Positions 35,171 to 41,499 of a DNA stretch of 49,944 nt are shown here, one piece after another. The notes beneath the pieces were generated by a model that saw only the letters and a list, made by a program, of their open reading frames with translations, was not told the DNA's origin and did no database searches. The stretch is taken from positions 1 to 49,944 of the forward strand of contig UCEZ01000057.1 in the NCBI GenBank assembly GCA_900471525.1. Direction: 5' to 3'. This DNA is from Hyphomicrobiales bacterium (GTDB lineage: Bacteria > Pseudomonadota > Alphaproteobacteria > Rhizobiales > Rhizobiaceae). The position numbers and the translations under genes were made by a program. Position 1 is the first letter of the stretch. Each line of letters begins with the position of its first letter.

Positions 35171-36059
35171 TCTGGACGGCGCAACGGCTGGTGCTCAGCT
35201 TCGGCCCTTGCCGTTGCCAGCCGAGGTCTGCGCCGGAGGTGCAGCACCTCCAGAGGAGCAAGCGCTTTCAGGCGATCTGAATGCAGACACTGCCATCACG
35301 GGTATCTCGGACGGACTTGCTGGAATGCCGGGCCAAAGCCTTGCTGCTTGCGGCACCGGAGATTGTTCGGTTGAGGATGCCTCGGTTGTGGCAGATGCGA
35401 GCCGCCTTGAGCGGTTTCGCAACCTCGTCACGTTTGTTCGGGACTGGACGCAAACGCGCCGCGACGAACAAAAACCTCCCGAAGGCGACTGGCGGGTCTG
35501 GCTTCTGATGGGCGGGCGCGGATCGGGCAAGACGCGGGCGGGTGCCGAATGGGTGCAGGAGCTGGCGGTGGGAAAGACCGCGCGGCCGGGCTTGCGTATC
35601 GCGCTGGTGGCAGAAACGCTGGGCGATGCGCGCGAGGTGATGATCGACGGCGTGTCCGGTATTTGCCGGATCGCCAGGGTAAATCGGCCGGAGTTCGAGG
35701 CCTCGCGGCGGCGGCTGGTCTGGCCGAACGGCACTGTGGCGCAGATTTTCTCCTCCGAAGATCCGGAAAGCTTGCGGGGGCCGCAATTCGACTATGCCTG
35801 GTGCGACGAACTCGGCAAGTGGAAACACGGACAGGAGACGTGGGACATGCTGCAGTTTGCGCTGCGGCTTGGCAACGAGCCGCGGGCGCTGGTGACGACG
35901 ACGCCAAGGCCTGTGCCAGTGCTGAAGGCGCTGATGGCCGATCCCGGCACGCGGACGCTGCGGATAAGCACAGCGGACAATGCCGATAATCTGGCGCCCG
36001 GATTTCTCTCGGCGATGGCGGCACGCGGCTGGGGCGGCAGGAACTCGACGGCGAGATGA
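35001..36059 (+). CDS. Large terminase, N-terminal ATPase half (frameshift-split)
   Basis: 352 residues if started at ATG 35001. Walker A GGRGSGKTRAGAEWV, Walker-B-like FDYAWCDELGKW and coupling motif TTTPRP belong to GTA/phage TerL ATPases. The frame then leaves the family sequence after LAPGFLSAM and stops at 36057. About 130 residues before PPEGDWRVW are unlike TerL and overlap the upstream gene; alternative starts are 34959 and 35163 (the latter overlaps the upstream stop as ATGAATGA). It needs the nuclease half that follows to be a working packaging motor. Confidence 0.75.
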   Translation: MAEQPATIRLERREDRRKVSAQFRQLEKRMLKHGIRMERVNTVRAKATGEAYVLMNDLDGATAGAQLRPLPLPAEVCAGGAAPPEEQALSGDLNADTAITGISDGLAGMPGQSLAACGTGDCSVEDASVVADASRLERFRNLVTFVRDWTQTRRDEQKPPEGDWRVWLLMGGRGSGKTRAGAEWVQELAVGKTARPGLRIALVAETLGDAREVMIDGVSGICRIARVNRPEFEASRRRLVWPNGTVAQIFSSEDPESLRGPQFDYAWCDELGKWKHGQETWDMLQFALRLGNEPRALVTTTPRPVPVLKALMADPGTRTLRISTADNADNLAPGFLSAMAARGWGGRNSTAR

Positions 36060-36634
36060 TCGAGGATCGCGAGGACGCGCTGTGGTCTCGTGCCCGCATT
36101 GAAGCGCTGAAGCTGCGCGATGCCGGGCCGCTTGGCCGGATCGTCGTGGCGGTCGATCCGCCCGCCGGCATGGGGCGGGAATCCTGTTGTGGGATCATTG
36201 TGGCCGGCCTCGACCGGACGGGACGCGGCGTGGTTTTGGCGGATTGCTCGGTGGAGGGCGCTAGCCCCGCCGGGTGGGCAGGTGCGGTGGTTCGCGCCTA
36301 CCGGCGGTTCGATGCCGACCGGATCGTCGCCGAGGTCAACCAGGGCGGCGACATGGTTTCGGCGGTGCTGAAGGGCATCGACGCGCAACTGCCGGTGACG
36401 GCCGTCAGGGCTTCGCGCGGCAAATGGCTGCGGGCCGAGCCGGTGGCAGCGCTCTACGAGCAGGGCCGGGTGGTGCATGCGGGATCGTTTCCGGCGCTGG
36501 AAGACCAGATGTGTGATTTCGGGCCGGACGGATTGTCGTCAGGGCGCTCGCCGGACCGGCTGGATGCGCTGGTCTGGGCGTTGACGGCACTGATGCTGGA
36601 AGGCGGCGGCGAGCCGCGGGTCAGGGGGATCTGA
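36056..36634 (+). CDS. Large terminase, C-terminal nuclease half (frameshift-split)
   Basis: 192 residues. The RNase H-like nuclease domain is intact: VVAVDPPAG with the first Asp, VAEVNQGGDMV, and SPDRLDALVWALTAL with the last acidic residues. Its ATG overlaps the stop of the ATPase half as ATGA. Reading back in this frame gives LGRQELDGE, the normal TerL sequence before this point, so the split is a frameshift with loss of about 13 nt near 36027. It could still be made by coupled translation, but loss of function is the simplest reading. Confidence 0.78.
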   Translation: MIEDREDALWSRARIEALKLRDAGPLGRIVVAVDPPAGMGRESCCGIIVAGLDRTGRGVVLADCSVEGASPAGWAGAVVRAYRRFDADRIVAEVNQGGDMVSAVLKGIDAQLPVTAVRASRGKWLRAEPVAALYEQGRVVHAGSFPALEDQMCDFGPDGLSSGRSPDRLDALVWALTALMLEGGGEPRVRGI

Positions 36635-36658
36635 AGTGAAATATGCTGCGACGTGCTG

Positions 36659-36928
36659 TCAGAACGGCCAGTTCAGCAGATAGCAATCCTCGACATCGAC
36701 CGGCTGAACATAGGTATGGTTTCGACGGGGGTTCGGTACTTTTTTCGGAAAAGCATCCCTGGTGGCGCGTATTGCAATTTCGTCAGCCTTACTGTCGCCG
36801 GACGAGCTTTCGATGCGAATTACGCTGATCTCGGCATTGGGACCGGTTTCAATGCGGACAACGGCTTGTTTCGAACAGCCGCCGGGGAGAAGGCAGATGC
36901 AGAAAAGGATGGCGGCAGCGGATTTCAT
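36659..36928 (-). CDS. Small putative lipoprotein A
   Basis: 89 residues. N-terminal signal (MKSAAAILFCICLLPGGCSK) with a lipobox-like LPGGC, then a compact domain (SVIRIESSSGDSKADEIAIR) ending FPKKVPNPRRNHTYVQPV. It shares this layout with the protein at 36984-37283, so the two are diverged duplicates. The SG..D..A pattern recalls a TonB C-terminal fold, without proof. Opposite strand to the GTA genes; AAGG stands before the ATG. Confidence 0.65.
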   Translation of the reverse strand: MKSAAAILFCICLLPGGCSKQAVVRIETGPNAEISVIRIESSSGDSKADEIAIRATRDAFPKKVPNPRRNHTYVQPVDVEDCYLLNWPF

Positions 36929-36983
36929 CGGATCGACCTTTGCAGAAGCGACTGGGGGTAGGAACCGGCAGGTCGTGGCTCTG

Positions 36984-37283
36984 CTAGGGTCTGACTTGTC
37001 CTGGCATGATATATGTGAAGTTTTTCCGTGGCTTGGGTATCTTCTGCGGAAAGAAACGTTTGGCCATTTCCACCACTCTTCGATCTGCCGATGCGATGCC
37101 GGACGAGCGCGTGACCCTTATGCTTTTGAGCTTGGCGTTTTCATCCGTTTCCAACGCGAGCATGACATTCAGCGTGCAATGATTGCGCCTGCATTGTTCG
37201 ATCATTTTCCGATCGGAAATTTCGACACAACCCGAAACAAAAATGGCCGCCGTTAACACGGCTGCCAGTGCAAGTAACTTCAT
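36984..37283 (-). CDS. Small putative lipoprotein B (paralog of A)
   Basis: 99 residues from ATG 37283 (MKLLALAAVLTAAIFVSGC, a good lipobox). Body: LKSIRVTRSSGIASADRRVV and FPQKIPKPRKNFTYIMPG, clearly related to the neighbouring lipoprotein. Two Cys (CRRNHC) are extra. A longer frame upstream has no ribosome site. Together the pair look like an inserted non-GTA module. Confidence 0.68.
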   Translation of the reverse strand: MKLLALAAVLTAAIFVSGCVEISDRKMIEQCRRNHCTLNVMLALETDENAKLKSIRVTRSSGIASADRRVVEMAKRFFPQKIPKPRKNFTYIMPGQVRP

Positions 37284-37516
37284 GATTCCACCCCGGCTTC
37301 TGACGAACCATCGCGATAGCATGCGCGGTCGTGGTGGCAAAGAGGTTGGTGAGGGGTGATTTGGAACAGGTTAAAGTTGCGCGCCTGCTTGGCCATTGGA
37401 AGCCTGCAGTGCCCAGACTGCGTGGCGTCTGAGCGTCTTTGCGGGTATGCCGCTGTCCCGTGCGATAATACCCAGACTTTACGGCTCTGAAAGAGGCTAA
37501 TGCCTAGCTTAACAAG

Positions 37517-37566
37517 CACCCCACCCCGGAGCCAAGCTCCGAGCCTCCCACTCATGGGGTGGGGTG
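37517..37566. repeat. Palindromic intergenic element, third type
   Basis: CACCCCACCCC (37517-37527) and GGGGTGGGGTG (37556-37566) form a perfect 11-bp inverted repeat, with an inner hairpin GGAGC-CAA-GCTCC (37528-37540). It lies in a gene-free stretch (37284-37682) that otherwise shows nothing coding. Confidence 0.75.
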
Positions 37567-37682
37567 TTTCCGGCGTTGAGGGACGATACCGTCGGCTCCG
37601 CCGTATTGGAACTGCCTTCGCGGATCCCCGGCGCCATTCGTTTTCGAGGCGTCGAACCCGGCCTGGGACCGCGATTAGCGCA

Positions 37683-37832
37683 TTAGCGCTTGTCGTCGTT
37701 GGTGTCGGAGGATTTTGGCGTGGACGCCGCGTTTTCGCGCATTTGCTGCCATGCGTTTTCGAACCGGTCGAGGATGTGCTGCGGTACCGTCGAACGGGTG
37801 GTGTCGGCCTGCATCTTATTCTGGATGTTCAT
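37683..37832 (-). CDS. 49-aa hypothetical small protein with strong ribosome site
   Basis: ATG at 37832-37830, TAA at 37685-37683. Directly upstream is GAGGAGGATCGA, an ideal Shine-Dalgarno at good spacing. The product starts MNIQNKMQADTTRSTVPQ and continues LDRFENAWQQMRENAA before a polar Ser/Thr/Asp-rich tail ending DDKR. Amphipathic helix in the middle, no membrane segment. No known family recognised; it sits inside the GTA-like cluster on the opposite strand. Confidence 0.6.
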   Translation of the reverse strand: MNIQNKMQADTTRSTVPQHILDRFENAWQQMRENAASTPKSSDTNDDKR

Positions 37833-37926
37833 TCGATCCTCCTCGATCAATGGGCAATGTCATATTGCTGTTTTCAGTTTTCACATCTTAAAGGCAAAGT
37901 AAATCAGGGCATTAAACAATTTAAAC

Positions 37927-37951
37927 GATTTAAATTGGTTAAATCGATTTA
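37927..37951. promoter_or_regulatory. AT-rich overlapping palindromes between divergent genes
   Basis: GATTTAA-ATTGG-TTAAATC (37927-37945) overlaps the self-complementary TAAATCGATTTA (37940-37951) in a strongly AT-rich patch (37905-37955). It lies between the minus-strand 49-aa gene and the plus-strand endolysin, as an operator/promoter would. Binding factor unknown. Confidence 0.45.
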
Positions 37952-37995
37952 GAGTCACGACATTTTCAGGTGTGGTGGGCAGAAGCGGAGCAGGG

Positions 37996-38610
37996 ATGGC
38001 GTTCGATCGGGCAGCTTTCTTCAAAGCGGTACGTGTTTCACTTTTCGAGGGTGCCCTGAAGCGGGGGCAGGTCGAGGGGATGGTGGCGATTCTCGATCGT
38101 TGGGCGCTGATGCCGCAAGCCGACAGGCGGTGGCTTGCCTATATGCTGGCAACCGCACATCACGAGACCGGCCGGACGATGCAGCCGGTGCGCGAGACCT
38201 TTGCGGTGAGCGACGACCGGGCGATTGCCATTCTCGACGGGGCATTTCGAACGGGCCGGCTTCCGTCCGTATCGGTTCCCTACTGGCGGCGGGATCCGGA
38301 CGGGAAGAGCTGGCTGGGGCGTGGGCTGGTGCAACTGACGCACAGGGCGAACTATGAAAAGATGACGGCCGTGACGGGGATTGATCTGGTTGCCCGTCCC
38401 GAGCGGGCAATGGAGCTTCCGGTTGCCGTCGACATCCTGTTCAAGGGCATGGACACGGGTGCCTTCACCGGCCGGAAGCTTGGAGATTATTTCTCTGCCG
38501 CCAAGGAGGACTGGAACGGTGCCCGGCGGATCATCAACGGTCGCGACAAGGCGGCGCTGGTGGCGAGTTATGGCAAGCAGTATTTCGCGGCAATCAGCGC
38601 GGCGGGGTGA
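37996..38610 (+). CDS. GH19-like endolysin/chitinase-fold protein
   Basis: 204 residues from ATG 37996 (GGAGCAGGG upstream). Lysozyme/chitinase GH19-type signatures: YMLATAHHETGRTMQPVRE with the likely catalytic Glu, WLGRGLVQLTHRANYEKM and IINGRDK. No signal peptide or membrane helix. Such enzymes in phages degrade the cell wall for lysis. It is not part of the standard RcGTA core set, whose lysis genes lie elsewhere, so its presence between terminase and portal is notable. Confidence 0.8.
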   Translation: MAFDRAAFFKAVRVSLFEGALKRGQVEGMVAILDRWALMPQADRRWLAYMLATAHHETGRTMQPVRETFAVSDDRAIAILDGAFRTGRLPSVSVPYWRRDPDGKSWLGRGLVQLTHRANYEKMTAVTGIDLVARPERAMELPVAVDILFKGMDTGAFTGRKLGDYFSAAKEDWNGARRIINGRDKAALVASYGKQYFAAISAAG

Positions 38611-38787
38611 GTGTGGCTGGCTATAAGGGTAGGCACCGGATGGCCGTTCCAATGGCAACCGGAGGCGCTGGCGAGCTCCAAATCCTTTACGCCATTACTT
38701 CGCCCGCGTCGTGCAGGCGGCTCCAGATGGCTTCCACTTTACCCAACCCGTAGCTCGTGCAAAAACAAATGCGGGAGTGTGGGCGAT

Positions 38788-39012
38788 ATGAAGAACCCTG
38801 AAAAGTTGCGTGAATGGGGACGATGTGAGGAATGTCGCAGCCGGTATGTTGCTTCGTCGTCCATGATGGCTTCGCTTTGTCCTGAGTGCTCACATCATCT
38901 CTATGGCTACGAAAACTGTGCCCATGTTTTCGAGGACGGTCGCTGCAATCGATGTGGATGGAACGGGCGCAGGTCCAAATATATACGTTCACTCATCGCC
39001 GGGGACCCCTGA
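38788..39012 (+). CDS. Small zinc-ribbon-like protein
   Basis: 74 residues. Cys pairs CEEC, CPEC, a single C in ENCAHVF and CNRC (all spaced C-x2-C or similar) suggest two zinc ribbons. GGAG lies about 10 nt before the ATG. The family is not recognised. Located between the endolysin and the portal gene. Confidence 0.6.
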   Translation: MKNPEKLREWGRCEECRSRYVASSSMMASLCPECSHHLYGYENCAHVFEDGRCNRCGWNGRRSKYIRSLIAGDP

Positions 39013-39137
39013 CATCTTTGGTGGCCGCCCATAGCCTAAGATCGGCAAACGGGGCGACCGTGATTGCCGCTTCTTCTTTCGTTCGCGCACCGATTTTGAT
39101 GCATCTGCTGACCGCAGACAATCAAGGGAACTGACTG

Positions 39138-40289
39138 ATGAAAAATCCATTTCGTCTGCCGTGGCGCCGCCCGGCGGGGAGCGAAGCCTTGCGCGAAACC
39201 AAGGCGGCCTCCGGTTTCATCGCGATTGCGCATGAGGGGCGGGCGCACTGGACCGGGCGCTCCTATGCCGCCCTTGCCCGTGAAGGTTTCATGCGCAATC
39301 CGGTGGCGCACCGGGCGGTGCGGTTGATTTCGGAAGCTGCAGCCTCGGTGCCGCTGCTTGTCTATGAGGGAACGGAGGAGCGAACCGAGCACCCTGTTCT
39401 GGCGCTGCTGTCGCGGCCAAATGGGCGGATGGCGGGGATCGATTTCCTCGAGACGCTCTATGGCCATCTGCTGTTGTCGGGCAACGCCTATGTCGATGCC
39501 GCGGAGATCGGCGGGGAGGTGCGTGAACTGCATCTACTGCGGCCGGACCGGGTGCGCATCCTCGAGGGCCGGGACGGCTGGCCCGAGGCCTATGAATACC
39601 GCGTTGGCAATCTGGCGCGGCGGATTGCGGCCGGCGAGGAGGGGCTGCTGCATCTCAGGCTCTTTCATCCGCTTGACGACCATCTCGGCTTTCCGCCGCT
39701 GGCGGCGGCACAGATGGCGCTCGATCTCTCCAATGCGGCAGCGACCTGGAACAAGGCATTGCTCGACAATTCGGCCCGGCCTTCCGGTGCTCTGGTCTAC
39801 CAGCCGAAGGAGGGCGGCAATCTGTCGGCCGACCAGTACGACCGGCTGAAGACAGAGCTCGACGAGGGCTATTCCGGGCCGATGCGGGCCGGCAGGCCGC
39901 TGCTGCTCGAAGGCGGGCTCGACTGGAAGGCGATGGGGCTCTCGCCGAAGGACATGGATTTCGTCGAGGCGAAGAACGGGGCGGCGCGCGACATCGCGCT
40001 CGCCTTCGGCGTGCCACCGATGCTGATCGGCATTCCCGGCGACAATACCTATGCGAACTACCAGGAAGCCAACCGGGCGCTCTACCGGCTCACCGTTTTG
40101 CCGCTGATCTTCCGCACCGCATCGGCGCTGTCCGGCTGGCTGTCGGGACGGTTTGGCGAGACGCTGAAGCTCGTACCAGATCTTGACCAGGTGACCGGGT
40201 TGACGGGCGAGCGCAGCGAAGTCTGGGCGCGGATGAAGGATGCGGATTTTTTGAGCGACGAGGAGAAGCGGCAGGCGGTTGGGTATTGA
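39138..40289 (+). CDS. Phage/GTA portal protein
   Basis: 383 residues, HK97-type portal. Signatures: FMRNPVAHRAVRLISEAAAS, LLLSGNAYVDAAE, WNKALLDNSARPSGALVY and FGVPPMLIGIPGDNTYANYQ. The portal ring gates DNA entry into the head. It ends SDEEKRQAVGY, a few residues shorter than I expect of GTA relatives. AAGGGA precedes the start. Confidence 0.93.
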   Translation: MKNPFRLPWRRPAGSEALRETKAASGFIAIAHEGRAHWTGRSYAALAREGFMRNPVAHRAVRLISEAAASVPLLVYEGTEERTEHPVLALLSRPNGRMAGIDFLETLYGHLLLSGNAYVDAAEIGGEVRELHLLRPDRVRILEGRDGWPEAYEYRVGNLARRIAAGEEGLLHLRLFHPLDDHLGFPPLAAAQMALDLSNAAATWNKALLDNSARPSGALVYQPKEGGNLSADQYDRLKTELDEGYSGPMRAGRPLLLEGGLDWKAMGLSPKDMDFVEAKNGAARDIALAFGVPPMLIGIPGDNTYANYQEANRALYRLTVLPLIFRTASALSGWLSGRFGETLKLVPDLDQVTGLTGERSEVWARMKDADFLSDEEKRQAVGY

Positions 40290-40312
40290 GGGTGTTGACG
40301 AGGGGGCGAGGA

Positions 40313-40798
40313 ATGCTTGCCAAGAGACGCAACTTCGCGAAAATTGCTTCTATGAAAAACTCTCTCTTTCCCTGCAGGCTGACACTTCGAAGCTGCGACG
40401 CCACGAACATCGTTGCTGGACAAGAAAGCGTTATTCGGGAGGGCTATACTCTCGATGAATTTCGCTCCGGTATTGCGACGCTCAATACCGAGGAAATTCT
40501 TGAACAATGGGAGCCCGTCGATCCAAGGCGCGTCGCCTTGGAAATGACCTTGGCAATCGGCTGGGATAACGATTCCGGCACAAATAATTTCGCATTCAGG
40601 CTGGTAACCAACGCATTGCGCGAGCGATTGGGAAAACAGCTAAGATCAGACATCTATGTCGAGGACTTCAACTGGCCATCCGTAAGGCAAAGCATCCTGA
40701 ACATTCTCAGAAAATGCGAGCGGCCGACTTGGGACGAGAGCCTTGTCAATCTCAGGAAAAGGTTTGATTGGGAATTTGAGGGAATGGCAGGGACGTAA
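40313..40798 (+). CDS. Imm8-like orphan immunity protein (candidate)
   Basis: 161 residues from ATG 40313 (GAGGGGGCGAGGA upstream). The C-terminal part (LEMTLAIGWDNDSGTNNFAF, then LRSDIYVEDFNWPSVRQSIL and a final WEFEGM) resembles Imm8 immunity proteins, which neutralise polymorphic toxins. No toxin gene is adjacent. GC content drops here relative to the portal gene. An alternative start is ATG 40352. It may be a captured orphan antitoxin; the family call is from memory. Confidence 0.55.
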   Translation: MLAKRRNFAKIASMKNSLFPCRLTLRSCDATNIVAGQESVIREGYTLDEFRSGIATLNTEEILEQWEPVDPRRVALEMTLAIGWDNDSGTNNFAFRLVTNALRERLGKQLRSDIYVEDFNWPSVRQSILNILRKCERPTWDESLVNLRKRFDWEFEGMAGT

Positions 40799-40822
40799 TC
40801 ACTCGCCGTAAATTGCCACTGA

Positions 40823-40940
40823 TTCCAGCAGGATAAAGGCGCTTCTCGAATCAGAATTGAACCTTGCTGATTCAGAAAATGAATTACCCGATTCAGCGTC
40901 TGAATATCCAACCTCAAGCGATTCAAAAGACTCAGAAATT
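40823..40940. repeat. Cluster of GATTCAG-type short repeats
   Basis: GATTC or its complement occurs at roughly 20-bp intervals (40823-40940) with copies GATTCAG around 40869 and 40890, and a perfect inverted repeat ATTCAG-CGT-CTGAAT at 40891-40905. The region is AT-rich and contains no supported gene; it may be regulatory. Confidence 0.4.
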
Positions 40941-41043
40941 TGTCGATGCTTACGATGCGTAAGGCAGGTCCTCACGTTGCGGCAGTTGACTGCCGTCTCG
41001 TCAGGTTCCGTCAATTCCAAGATTAACATCAAGGACTTAACAA

Positions 41044-41358
41044 ATGGCTGATTTTGGCAATGACCCGGGTCTTTGGGCAGCCAAGGGCATCGGCTCGGCG
41101 GCAGGCGCTGCCGTATCGCTCGTCTACATGCTGCCCAAGGGCAAGCGCGAGGCGGGCTCCCGTTTCTTTACCGGGCTGCTCTGCGGGCTGATCTTCGGCG
41201 GGCCGGCGGGGCTGTGGATCGTCGCCAAACTCGGCATTGCCGGCAGTCTTTCCGGCACCGAGGTGATGCTCACCGGATCGGCGGCCGCCAGCCTTTCGGC
41301 CTGGTGGGGGCTGGGAGCCGTCGTACGGGTGGCAAAGCGGTTTGGCCAGCAACCGTAG
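41044..41358 (+). CDS. DUF6107 family protein
   Basis: 104 residues with two hydrophobic segments (GLLCGLIFGGPAGLWIVAKL and SAAASLSAWWGLGAVVRVA) flanking a basic loop (PKGKREAGSRF). Recognised as the small protein found near portal genes of rhizobial GTA clusters. Probably a membrane or holin-like component; function unproven. Confidence 0.65.
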   Translation: MADFGNDPGLWAAKGIGSAAGAAVSLVYMLPKGKREAGSRFFTGLLCGLIFGGPAGLWIVAKLGIAGSLSGTEVMLTGSAAASLSAWWGLGAVVRVAKRFGQQP

Positions 41359-41499
41359 CCGCGGACATCGCAGCATCGTGTATCGCAAGCGTTTCCAGCG
41401 TCTTCCGCTCAAAATTGAGCATCAGTTTTCATTGATCGAATTCGGCGTTGATCGGCACTTGGCCGCGCCGGACGTGCTTTTCATCAACAGGAGATTTAC

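Noticed and set aside
40857..41051. Small acidic Ser/Asp-rich frame across the GATTCAG repeats
   Set aside because: It reflects the repeats, has no ribosome site, and an equally long frame runs on the other strand.
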